Assembly: GCF_007677875.1 (NCBI RefSeq)
Contig: NZ_VEDO01000015.1
Span: 62,001 to 126,000 of the forward strand
DNA: 64,000 nucleotides
From: Variovorax boronicumulans
GTDB taxonomy: Bacteria > Pseudomonadota > Gammaproteobacteria > Burkholderiales > Burkholderiaceae_C
Reading direction: 5' to 3'
Made by a program: the position numbers and the translations under genes. Below, one piece after another: positions 57,661 to 64,000 of this stretch. The notes under the pieces were generated by a model. The model did not search any database, was not told the DNA's origin, and was given only the letters and a program-made list of their open reading frames with translations. Each line of letters starts with the position of its first letter. Position 1 is the first letter of the stretch.

Positions 57661-57674
57661 TAGGACCAGTCCTA
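57661..57674. promoter_or_regulatory. Perfect palindrome between hybrid kinase and cyclase-PilZ gene
   Basis: TAGGAC (57661-57666) and GTCCTA (57669-57674) form a perfect inverted repeat with a CA centre, preceded by CCTG. It lies between divergent genes and shares the CCTGTAGGAC word with 47856-47865 (reverse orientation). TATACT at 57740-57745 is a good minus-10 for the cyclase gene. The gap (57575-57783) shows no other feature. Confidence 0.55.
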
Positions 57675-57783
57675 TGCCGCTGTCGGAAAGCAGCGGGGCA
57701 GCTGGCCGACTGCGGCGCGGCCGCTTGCGAGGCGCACTCTATACTGCGCCGCCGCCCCATTGCCCATTGCAAGGACTGCCGCC

Positions 57784-58857
57784 ATGACCACAGCAGAACA
57801 ACACCCCGCGCTGGCCGCCGTGCTGGCGGTGCTGGCGCGCGAAACGCAGACGCCCGTGGCGCCCGCGGTGCAGGCGGAGATCGCCAGCATCCTCGCTGGG
57901 CGCCACGGCGTGCCGGCCGAACTGGCGGTGGACCAGCGCGAAGTCACCATCCTCGTGGCCGACCTGCGCGGCTTCACGGCGCTGACGGCCACGCAGCCGG
58001 CCGGCACCATCGTGACCATGCTGAACCTGTGCCTGTCGCGGCTCTCGGAGGTGGTGTTCCGCTACGAGGGCGTGATCGACAAGTTCAACGGCGACTCGCT
58101 GACCGTGCTGTTCGGCGCACCCGCCGCGCGCGAAGACGACGTGCTGCGCGCGCTGTGCTGCGCCGTGGAAATGCAGCTGGCCATGCGCGACCTGAACAAC
58201 CACTACCTGCGACGCCAGATGCCCGAGCTGCACCTGGGAATCGGCGTGAACACGGGCGTGGTGATGGCCGGGCGCTTCGGCAGCCAGGCGTACTCGGAAT
58301 ACGCCGTGATCGGCAACGAAGTCAGCCTGGCTTCGCGTATCGAGTCGTTCAGCCTGCGCGGCCAGGTGCTGATCAGCGAGAACACCTACGCGCGCTGCAA
58401 CGGCGTTGCCTCGGCCACCGAGCCCAAGGAAGTCTTCGTGGCCGGCAAGAGCTTGCCGGTCAAGGTGCGCGAGTTGATCGCCATCGCCTCGCGGCGCCTG
58501 AAGGTGCCGCGCCAGGAGTTTCGCCGCAGCCACCGCGTGGAAGTGCGCGTGCCCTGCAGCATGCGCCGTCTCGACAACGGACAGCCCGTGGGCGAGCCCC
58601 AGCGTGCGCTGATCCGCGACGTGGGCTACCACGGCCTGCTGCTCGAACTGGAGCGCCCGCTGTCCGTTCAGGATGAAGTGGCGCTGGCCTTCGACCTGAC
58701 GCTGGTGGACTACCAGGTGAACGACGTGCGCGCCCGCGTGACCAAGGTCAAGCGCGAGGAGGGCCGGCTGCTGGCCGGCCTGGAGTTCACGCACATCGGC
58801 GTGGAGACCAACGCCAAGATCCAGATGTTCGTGCAGTTGCTGGTCGGGGCCGGCTGA
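57784..58857 (+). CDS. Class III nucleotide cyclase with C-terminal PilZ domain
   Basis: 357 residues, cytosolic. The class III cyclase domain (about 48-230) keeps metal Asp D60 (VADLRGFT) and D104 (KFNGDSL), base-binding K100 and R185. However, the usual GDxVNLASR reads GNEVSLASR, so the base-site Asp is N178 and the transition-state Asn is S181. The PilZ domain (about 240-355) has the RxxxR motif (R247, R251), but DxSxxG reads DVGYHG (279-284). The protein would link cAMP or cGMP synthesis to c-di-GMP, but both sites are changed. It is divergent from the hybrid kinase operon, across the palindrome at 57661-57674. Confidence 0.88.
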   Translation: MTTAEQHPALAAVLAVLARETQTPVAPAVQAEIASILAGRHGVPAELAVDQREVTILVADLRGFTALTATQPAGTIVTMLNLCLSRLSEVVFRYEGVIDKFNGDSLTVLFGAPAAREDDVLRALCCAVEMQLAMRDLNNHYLRRQMPELHLGIGVNTGVVMAGRFGSQAYSEYAVIGNEVSLASRIESFSLRGQVLISENTYARCNGVASATEPKEVFVAGKSLPVKVRELIAIASRRLKVPRQEFRRSHRVEVRVPCSMRRLDNGQPVGEPQRALIRDVGYHGLLLELERPLSVQDEVALAFDLTLVDYQVNDVRARVTKVKREEGRLLAGLEFTHIGVETNAKIQMFVQLLVGAG

Positions 58858-58911
58858 GCGCAGCGCAGGCCCGGCAGCGCCGCGCGCCCGCGGCCTGCCG
58901 CGTCCACGTGG

Positions 58912-58955
58912 GCCGGGCACGCCGCCGCGCGGGCGCGGCGCGGGCGGCGCCCGGC
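58912..58955. terminator. GC-only hairpin between convergent genes
   Basis: GCCGGGC (58912-58918) pairs with GCCCGGC (58949-58955), with further partly paired GC bases inside. It lies between the cyclase-PilZ stop and the stop of the convergent binding-protein gene. There is no T tract, so a terminator role is only probable. Confidence 0.4.
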
Positions 58956-58963
58956 AGGGCCGC

Positions 58964-59986
58964 TCACTTCGGCAAGGCCTCCACCTCCCGGGTCCAGCGG
59001 TCGATCAGCCGCTTGCGCTCGGCCGACTTGCCGTACTTCTCGAAGTCGTACTTGATGAGCTTGACGCTGTCGATGGCGGGAATGCGCGGGTCGGGCTTGA
59101 AGGTGCGGTTGGCCGGCGTCTGGTAGCTGCCGACCGTGGCACCGATGGCCTGGCCGGCCGGGCCCATGAGCCAGTCATAGTACTTCTGCGCGTTGGCCTT
59201 GTTGCGCGCACCCTTCACGAGCGCGATGCCGCCGATCTCATAGCTCGTGCCCTCGCAGGGCGCGGCGGTCTTCACGGGGTACTTGTCGAGCTTCCACTTC
59301 TCGAAGTTGAAGGCGAAGGTCACGCCGATCGCCACCTCGCCCTTGGCCACGTTGGGCGCCTGGGCCTGGCCGCTGCGCGTGTACTGGGTCACGTTGCGGT
59401 GCAGTTTCTTGAGGTAGTCGAAGGCGGCGTCCTCGCCCATCTGCTGCACCAGGCCGGCGATGACGGTGTAGGCCGTGCCGCTGGAGGCCGGGTGAGAGAT
59501 CTCGATCTCGCCCTTGTATTCGGGCTTGATCAGGTCGGCCCAGCACTTGGGCTCGGGCAGGCCCTTCTTCTTGAGCAGCTCGGTGTTGTAGCCGAAGCCG
59601 ATGGTGCTGGTGTAAAAGCCCCCGACCTGGTTGCCGCTCATGGCGTACTGGCGCACGGACCATTCGTGCAGGTCGTTGATGTAGGCGGGGCGGTAGGCAT
59701 CGAGCAGGCCCACCTCGGCGGCCTGCAGGAAAGGGTCGCCGGTGCCGCCCCACCAGATGTCGGTCTTGGGATTCTGCGCTTCAGCGCGCAGCTGGGCCCC
59801 GATCTCGCCCGTGCCCTTGTGCGCCTGGTTGACCTTGATGCCGGTCTGGCGCGTGAACGCGGCGGCGGCGGCCTCGCACCAGGGCGCGTCGGTACTGCAC
59901 AGCGCATTGACCACGCCCTGGGCCTGGGCGCCCGTGGCGAGGGCAGCGATGGCCAAGGCGGGGAGGGTGCGGATGAAGAGGGGCAT
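58964..59986 (-). CDS. Iron(III)-type ABC transporter substrate-binding protein
   Basis: 340 residues. The signal peptide is MPLFIRTLPALAIAALATGAQAQ. The mature protein has the family 1 ferric-binding (FbpA/AfuA) look: FTRQTGIKVNQAHKGTGEIGAQLRAEAQNPKTDIWWGGTGDPFLQAAEVG, GFGYNTELLKKKGLPEPKCWADL and ANRTFKPDPRIPAI. The ligand may be iron or a small organic anion such as a phosphonate. No permease or ATPase gene is adjacent, which is unusual for this class. A clear AGGAG precedes the ATG at 59986. It follows the SnoaL-like gene on the same strand after an 80-base gap. Confidence 0.88.
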   Translation of the reverse strand: MPLFIRTLPALAIAALATGAQAQGVVNALCSTDAPWCEAAAAAFTRQTGIKVNQAHKGTGEIGAQLRAEAQNPKTDIWWGGTGDPFLQAAEVGLLDAYRPAYINDLHEWSVRQYAMSGNQVGGFYTSTIGFGYNTELLKKKGLPEPKCWADLIKPEYKGEIEISHPASSGTAYTVIAGLVQQMGEDAAFDYLKKLHRNVTQYTRSGQAQAPNVAKGEVAIGVTFAFNFEKWKLDKYPVKTAAPCEGTSYEIGGIALVKGARNKANAQKYYDWLMGPAGQAIGATVGSYQTPANRTFKPDPRIPAIDSVKLIKYDFEKYGKSAERKRLIDRWTREVEALPK

Positions 59987-60066
59987 GCGATCTCCTGTCG
60001 TTGTGTCGGTGCGGGCCATTGTGGGATGGCCCGGCCGCGCATGCCCTCCGGGTTTTCAGCCAGCGT

Positions 60067-60441
60067 TCAACCCGCCTGCGGCACCAGGTCCAGGAAGCCG
60101 CTGACCTCGGCCAGCCGGCCGTCGCCCGCAAGCAGCGCGAAGTCCGTGCCCTTGGCCACGGCGGTGGCTGCATCGGGGCCCAGCGTCCAGCGAAAGCGCA
60201 GGCGCTCGCCATGGCCGTCGGCCGCGCCATCGAGGTGAAAGCGCAGGCCGCCGAACTGCTGCTGCGCCGCGCCGATCATCTGGTCCAGTGCCGCGTGGCC
60301 CTGGGCCTGCATGAGCGGGTCGGTGTAGCGCGCGTCGGGCGCGAAGGCCTGCGCGATCGCCGCGGCGCGCGCGGCGCCGGTGGCGTTCCAGGCGGCGATG
60401 TACTGCTGGGCGATGGCCTGGTAGTCGAGGGCGGTGTTCAT
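60067..60441 (-). CDS. SnoaL/NTF2-like protein
   Basis: 124 residues of the NTF2-like cone fold: YQAIAQQYIAAWNATGAARAAAIAQAFAPDARYTDPLMQAQGHAALDQMIGAAQQQFGG, then RFRWTLGP and FLDLVPQAG. Members are small isomerases, hydrolases or ligand carriers; no function can be given. The ATG at 60441 has AGGAG at wide spacing (10 bases). Two perfect palindromes lie in the 105 bases upstream, and the nearer one (60463-60483) is in operator position. It lies between ureD and the binding-protein gene on the same strand. Confidence 0.85.
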   Translation of the reverse strand: MNTALDYQAIAQQYIAAWNATGAARAAAIAQAFAPDARYTDPLMQAQGHAALDQMIGAAQQQFGGLRFHLDGAADGHGERLRFRWTLGPDAATAVAKGTDFALLAGDGRLAEVSGFLDLVPQAG

Positions 60442-60462
60442 GGACAGGGTCTCCTGCGTTGC

Positions 60463-60483
60463 GGCGTTCCACCGTGGAACGCC
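60463..60483. promoter_or_regulatory. Perfect palindrome upstream of the SnoaL-like gene
   Basis: GGCGTTCCA (60463-60471) and TGGAACGCC (60475-60483) form a nine-base perfect inverted repeat with a CCG centre. It starts 21 bases before the SnoaL-like ATG and is a candidate regulator-binding site. Confidence 0.55.
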
Positions 60484-60516
60484 ATGGCGCAAGAGTAGGG
60501 CGCGGCCCGCGTGCAG

Positions 60517-60539
60517 GCCATGACCTGGCAGGTCATGGC
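60517..60539. promoter_or_regulatory. Second perfect palindrome, just after ureD
   Basis: GCCATGACCT (60517-60526) and AGGTCATGGC (60530-60539) form a ten-base perfect inverted repeat with a GGC centre. It begins seven bases after the ureD stop on the minus strand. It could be a terminator hairpin (no T tract) or a second regulator site, centred 55 bases from the first palindrome. Confidence 0.5.
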
Positions 60540-60546
60540 GGCGCGG

Positions 60547-61377
60547 CTACATGGCCCAGATGCGTGGCGGCGTGGCCGGCAGCTGCCAGCAGGCGCCGCG
60601 CCAAGCGGCCCAGATCTGCTTCATGAGGCCCATGGCCGGCTCGACCACGGGCGCCAGCGCACGCACCACGATCACCTGCGCGTTCGGGCTGGTGGCGCCG
60701 GCCGTGGCGCGCAGCGCGTGGGCGTCGATCACGGCGCGCGCAGCGTCCAGTATCTGCTCGCGCCGGCCGCGCGCGAGCTTGTCGCCACTGGCGAAGAACA
60801 GCGTGGCGATGCAGCGCTGGCCGGCCAGGCCGAGCGGGCTATCGAGCAGCAGGGCGTCGTCGGCCGCGATGCGCGCGCGCTCGAGCCAGACGCCGGGGAG
60901 TTCCAGGTGCTGGCGCAGCTGGCCTTGGGTGAAGGGCTTGCCGGCATGCGGCAGGCCCAGCGCGGTGATGTCCCAGCCGATGAGTTCGGCGCCCGGCGCG
61001 AGCTGCAGGCGGAGCCGGTTCTCGGCCAAGCACTCGTCGTAGCACAGCGTCTCGGCCGGCAGCCATTCGAAGCGCGCGCCGGGGGCCAGCTTGAGCTCCG
61101 TGCGCTGTGCGGCGGTCTCGCCCGCGCTGCGGTAAAAGCGCGCCGCGCCCGGGGTGGTCACCAGGCCATGCGCGCCTTCGCCCACGCCGATGTCGATGTC
61201 CAGCACGTCGCCTCCCACGAGGCCGCCCGGCGGATGCACGAGCACGTTGTGGCAGATGCTCTCGCGCTCCGGATAAAGGCTTTGCAGCACGCGCAGCGGG
61301 CCCTGATGGCGGTGGCGCGCAACGCTGCGGCCGGCTTCCAAGCGGTAGTCCAGCGCCAGGCTGGCATGCCAGGCCAT
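60547..61377 (-). CDS. ureD: Urease accessory protein UreD, isolated
   Basis: 276 residues, intact. UreD (UreH) helps load nickel into urease together with UreF and UreG. Marks are GPLRVLQSLYPERESICHNVLVHPPGGLVGGDVLDIDIGVGEGAHGLVTTPGAARFYRS and LELPGVWLERARIAADDALLLDSPLGL. It is normally followed by ureA, ureB and ureC, but here the next gene downstream is SnoaL-like and no urease subunit or ureE/F/G is found in the window. It begins four bases after the opgD stop, so it is translated from the opgD transcript. Either the urease cluster is elsewhere or this is a relict. Confidence 0.93.
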   Translation of the reverse strand: MAWHASLALDYRLEAGRSVARHRHQGPLRVLQSLYPERESICHNVLVHPPGGLVGGDVLDIDIGVGEGAHGLVTTPGAARFYRSAGETAAQRTELKLAPGARFEWLPAETLCYDECLAENRLRLQLAPGAELIGWDITALGLPHAGKPFTQGQLRQHLELPGVWLERARIAADDALLLDSPLGLAGQRCIATLFFASGDKLARGRREQILDAARAVIDAHALRATAGATSPNAQVIVVRALAPVVEPAMGLMKQIWAAWRGACWQLPATPPRIWAM

Positions 61378-61381
61378 GGTT

Positions 61382-62974
61382 TCAGGGCAGCAGTTGGTAC
61401 AGCCAGGTCTCGGAGAGCGTCTGGTCGCCCAGCTTGAGGAACAGCCGCAGGTCCACCGGCCCGTTGCCCTCGGGCGTGTAGTCGAACTGGGCGCGCCAGT
61501 GGCCGGCCACGTTGTTCGGCACGGCCTCGGTGAAGACGTAGGAGAAGCTGCCGCGCGGGGCGCTCAGCACGGCCTCGGGCTTGACGCCGAACGGCACGTT
61601 GGCCAGCGGTCCGCCCAGGAACTCGACCATGAACTTGCGCACGCCCTGCGGCCGCGGCTGGCCCGGCACACCGCCGCGGCCGATGCGCGTGGCCACACAG
61701 CGCGCCAGCGGCGAGGGGAAAGGTTCATCCGCAACCCAGTGCAGGCGGTAGCGCAGGTCGTAGCTGGCGCCTGCCTTGGCCGGCGCCTTGGGCACCCAGA
61801 AGGCGCCGATGTTGTCGTGGATCTCGTCGTCCGTCGGAATCTCGACGAGCTCGACCGCGCCTTCGCCGAAGTCAGACAGCGGCTCCACCCACAGGCTGGG
61901 GCGCTTGTCGTAGTTCACGCCGTCCAGGTAGTGGTCGAAGTTGCGGTCACGCTGCATCAGGCCGAAGCCCTTGGGAGATTTGTCGCCGAAGGCCGAGATG
62001 CCCGTGAACGCGGGGTTGTTGAGCGGGCGCCAGATGCGCTCACCGCCACCGGTCCACAGCGCCAGGCCGTCGGAGTCGTGCACCTCGGGACGCCAGTCGA
62101 TGCCAGTGGGCTTGAGCTTGTCCGAGTACCAGTACATCGACGTCAGCGGCACCAGGCCCAGGCGCGCCACGTCCTGCCGCAGGAACAGCTTGCAATCGAT
62201 GTCCATGGTCACGGCCTGGTCGCGCCGCATCTGGAAGCGGTAGGCACCCGCGATGCTGGGGCCTTCGAGCAGGGCGTAGACCACCACCGTGTTGCTGCCC
62301 TCGGCGGGCGGCTCGAACCAGACCCGCGTGAAGGCCGGGAACTCTTCGTTCTTGCCGTTCACCGCCACGTCCAGGGCCACGCCGCGCGCCGACAGGCCGT
62401 ACTGGTACAGGCCGCCGATGGCGCGGAAGTACGAGGCGCCCAGGAAGGCGACCCAGTCGTTGCCCTGCCAGGGCAGCTTGGCCTGGTCGCCCAGCCTGCT
62501 CTCCTGGAAGCGAAAGCCCGCGAAGCCCGCGCCGGGGGGCAGGGCCTTGGCCGGGCTGTCCGCCGGCATCTCGAAGTAGGCCGGGTCGTAGAGGATCTCG
62601 CGGCCGCGCGCGCCGCTGCCGGCCGTGTCCAGCACGTGCATGTGCACGGGCGTCTGGAAGTAGCGGCCCATGTGGAAGAAGGTCACCGGGAAGGGGCCGG
62701 GCCCATCCTTGAACAGCGCGAAGTCTGTCTTGAACTTGAGCTTGCCGTGCGCGTCGTAGTCGATGCGCTCGAGCACATCGGCTGGCAGCGGTGGCGGTGG
62801 TGCGTGGGGCTTGGCCGCCAGCGCGCGTGCGCGCGTGACCAATTGTTCGAACGAGAACGGCGCGGCCGGGCCGAGCTTCAGGCCGGCCTGGGCCATCGCC
62901 TGCGGCGATAGCCCCAGCACGGCCAGCGCGGCGGTGGTGCCGCCGGCGGTGAGAAGGGTTCTGCGGTGCAACAT
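61382..62974 (-). CDS. opgD: Periplasmic glucan biosynthesis protein OpgD (Tat-exported)
   Basis: 530 residues. The twin-arginine signal is MLHRRTLLTAGGTTAALAVL, with cleavage near AMAQ. The mature protein is of the MdoG/MdoD family that shapes osmoregulated periplasmic glucans. Family parts are FSFEQLVTRARALAAKPH, FGASYFRAIG-like FLGASYFRAIGGLYQYGLSARG, FLLMQRDRNF-like GFGLMQRDRNFDHYLDG and RPSLWVEP. OpgD is Tat-exported and OpgG is Sec-exported, so the signal decides for OpgD. No opgG or opgH is adjacent. ureD starts four bases after its stop. The 138 bases upstream show no clear promoter. Confidence 0.94.
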   Translation of the reverse strand: MLHRRTLLTAGGTTAALAVLGLSPQAMAQAGLKLGPAAPFSFEQLVTRARALAAKPHAPPPPLPADVLERIDYDAHGKLKFKTDFALFKDGPGPFPVTFFHMGRYFQTPVHMHVLDTAGSGARGREILYDPAYFEMPADSPAKALPPGAGFAGFRFQESRLGDQAKLPWQGNDWVAFLGASYFRAIGGLYQYGLSARGVALDVAVNGKNEEFPAFTRVWFEPPAEGSNTVVVYALLEGPSIAGAYRFQMRRDQAVTMDIDCKLFLRQDVARLGLVPLTSMYWYSDKLKPTGIDWRPEVHDSDGLALWTGGGERIWRPLNNPAFTGISAFGDKSPKGFGLMQRDRNFDHYLDGVNYDKRPSLWVEPLSDFGEGAVELVEIPTDDEIHDNIGAFWVPKAPAKAGASYDLRYRLHWVADEPFPSPLARCVATRIGRGGVPGQPRPQGVRKFMVEFLGGPLANVPFGVKPEAVLSAPRGSFSYVFTEAVPNNVAGHWRAQFDYTPEGNGPVDLRLFLKLGDQTLSETWLYQLLP

Positions 62975-63112
62975 CGCGCCGAATGTACCGGAGCCGCACG
63001 CCCGGTCCGAAGGGCCTGCGTCAGATGGGCGATTGGGCCACGCGGCGCTGCGGCCTGCGCCTACACACCCCGCGCCAGGGCGGCGTGCAGTCGTGGCGAA
63101 GCGGTGGCGCGA

Positions 63113-63382
63113 TCAGTCTTCCAGGCTGTCGCGCCGGCCGCGCTGCAGCGGGGCTTCTGGTGGCGGTACCGCACTGCGCAAGGCCGATTCGCCACGCTCG
63201 GTGAGGCCGAAGATCACAGCCTCGCCCTCTTCGCCGAAGGCGGTGTTCAGCGGCCCCAGCGGGACCGAGGCGGTGATGTACTCGGCGGCCTTGAGCACGC
63301 GCACCTTGTCGACATCGCTGGCCTTGCGAACCAGCAAAGGAAAACGGGCCCTTTCGAGCCGGGCGAGATAGTCCAGCGGCAT
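63113..63382 (-). CDS. Small conserved hypothetical protein
   Basis: An 89-residue protein of unknown function. It begins MPLDYLARLERARFPLLVRKASDVDKVRVLKAAEYITASVP and has LTERGESAL, which resembles the wing region of small winged-helix proteins, but this is not certain. GGAGGA before the ATG at 63382 gives strong translation support. It lies between the deaminase and opgD on the same strand, with gaps of 106 and 138 bases. The upstream gap contains a short AT-rich patch (63440-63453) and a weak TTGGCC / TTACAC promoter on the minus strand. Confidence 0.7.
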   Translation of the reverse strand: MPLDYLARLERARFPLLVRKASDVDKVRVLKAAEYITASVPLGPLNTAFGEEGEAVIFGLTERGESALRSAVPPPEAPLQRGRRDSLED

Positions 63383-63488
63383 GGGTTCCTCCGTCAGCGC
63401 GTTGTCAGCCGATTGTGCGGGCGGCCGGATCGCTGGACGTGAATTTTTGTGTAACGGCCTTGTTGCGGGTGGGCCAATGCGCGCCGGC

Positions 63489-63965
63489 TCAGCGCGTCTG
63501 CCAGAAGCCTGTGTGCGTGGCGACCATCTCCGCTTCCACCGCGAGGACGGGGCCGACCACGGCCACCGCGCGCTGCCCGCGCGCGAAGACCTCGCGGCAG
63601 GGCAAGGACAGCGTGGGGTTCTCGGGATGGTCGCCGGTCAGCGCAAACAGGGCGGTCTCCTCGGCACCGTAGACCACGCGGCCGATGCCGGCCCAGTAGA
63701 TGGTGCCAGCGCACATGGCGCAGGGCTCGAAGGTGGTGACCAGCGTGCACTGCGCCAGGTAGGCGCCGGGGTAGTTGGCCGCCGCGTGGCGCGCGAGCGT
63801 GGACTCGGCGTGGTTGACGGTGTCGATGTTGCCCTGCTCGGCCAGCACGGTCTCGCCGTCGGGCGCGACGAGCAGCGCGCCGAAGGGATGCCGGCCCATG
63901 GCCATGGCGCGCCGCGCGACCTGGTCGGCGCGGCGCAACGCGCGGATCGTCTGCTCCGGGCTCAT
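63489..63965 (-). CDS. Nucleoside/guanine deaminase-like zinc enzyme
   Basis: 158 residues of the cytidine-deaminase-like fold. The zinc site is H52-A-E54 (VNHAEST) with P81-C82-A-M-C85 (FEPCAMC), and E54 is the proton shuttle. At this length and with GRHPFGALLVAPDGE it matches the bacterial nucleoside deaminase group that includes GuaD and TadA-like proteins. TadA is usually marked by a different C-terminus, so guanine or another base is the more likely substrate. The ATG may overlap the stop of a gene that enters from the right edge (ATGA). Confidence 0.9.
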   Translation of the reverse strand: MSPEQTIRALRRADQVARRAMAMGRHPFGALLVAPDGETVLAEQGNIDTVNHAESTLARHAAANYPGAYLAQCTLVTTFEPCAMCAGTIYWAGIGRVVYGAEETALFALTGDHPENPTLSLPCREVFARGQRAVAVVGPVLAVEAEMVATHTGFWQTR

Positions 63966-64000
63966 GCGTTCTGGCTGCCGCGGTGCGCCCAGCCCGTCGT
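63962..64000 (-). CDS. Possible C-terminal end of an upstream gene (partial)
   Basis: On the minus strand the last 39 bases read open as TTGWAHRGSQNA followed by TGA (63964-63962), in a four-base ATGA overlap with the deaminase start. Such overlaps are common in this window, but twelve residues are too few to identify a family. Confidence 0.25.
   Translation of the reverse strand, partial: TTGWAHRGSQNA

Noticed and set aside
60547-61377. Complete urease operon
   Set aside because: Only ureD is present. No ureA, ureB, ureC, ureE, ureF or ureG is found on either side within the window.

Overview
The window is GC-rich (about 69% by eye) and gene-dense, with genes on both strands. The block greA - DUF4149 - aminotransferase - yhbY - rlmE - ftsH - folP - glmM (256-8112) is the housekeeping order I associate with Burkholderiales. 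Together with the protein sequences it suggests a betaproteobacterium, most likely family Comamonadaceae; this is inference from gene order and protein character, not from a search. I saw no tRNA, rRNA, CRISPR array, transposase or prophage gene.

Layout. 1-8112: the end of a Kdo-hydroxylase-like gene, then the housekeeping block, interrupted at 2308-2581 by a compact nested inverted-repeat element. 8218-15468: lipid and envelope genes, namely an OlsB-type acyltransferase overlapping an LpxH-type phosphoesterase, an Aer-like receptor, and a Psd decarboxylase / membrane-anchored class III aminotransferase / Mpo1-like membrane protein cluster. 15539-19660: two TetR genes, divergent from an MFS exporter and from an amidase, each with visible palindromic operator candidates. 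19766-22194: two overlapping glycosyltransferases (GT4 and MGDG-synthase-like GT28), probably for a glycolipid. 22295-34202: CYTH-CHAD, a CorA/ZntB transporter, an acyl-CoA-ligase-like enzyme, stress-type proteins, a low-molecular-weight phosphatase, YihY and AsmA-like envelope proteins, a DMT transporter and DUF2784. 34408-36721: a TonB siderophore receptor behind a Fur-box-like palindrome.

36743-58857 is mostly signal transduction. A six-gene leftward operon encodes a stressosome: RsbR, RsbS, RsbT, an ATPase-SpoIIE fusion, a histidine kinase and a REC-kinase-REC hybrid. It is followed by an AI-2E-family permease, a KaiC-like double ATPase overlapping a hybrid kinase, a second TonB receptor, two small stress-type proteins, and a second four-gene leftward operon (CHASE3-GAF hybrid kinase with three receivers, CheR-like, CheB-like, REC-kinase). 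A class III nucleotide cyclase-PilZ protein is divergent from it. No sigma-B-like factor is encoded, so the stressosome output is probably relayed through the kinases. A GTAGGAC heptamer recurs in the intergenic regions of this signalling block.

58964-64000: an iron-type binding protein without its transporter, a SnoaL-like protein behind two perfect palindromes, an isolated ureD directly after opgD, a small hypothetical protein, a nucleoside deaminase and the edge of another gene.

The most unusual items are the three-way-junction repeat next to yhbY, the Psd/aminotransferase/Mpo1-like cluster, the stressosome with its fused ATPase-phosphatase, the cyclase-PilZ protein with changed key residues, and several perfect palindromes in front of genes of unknown control.
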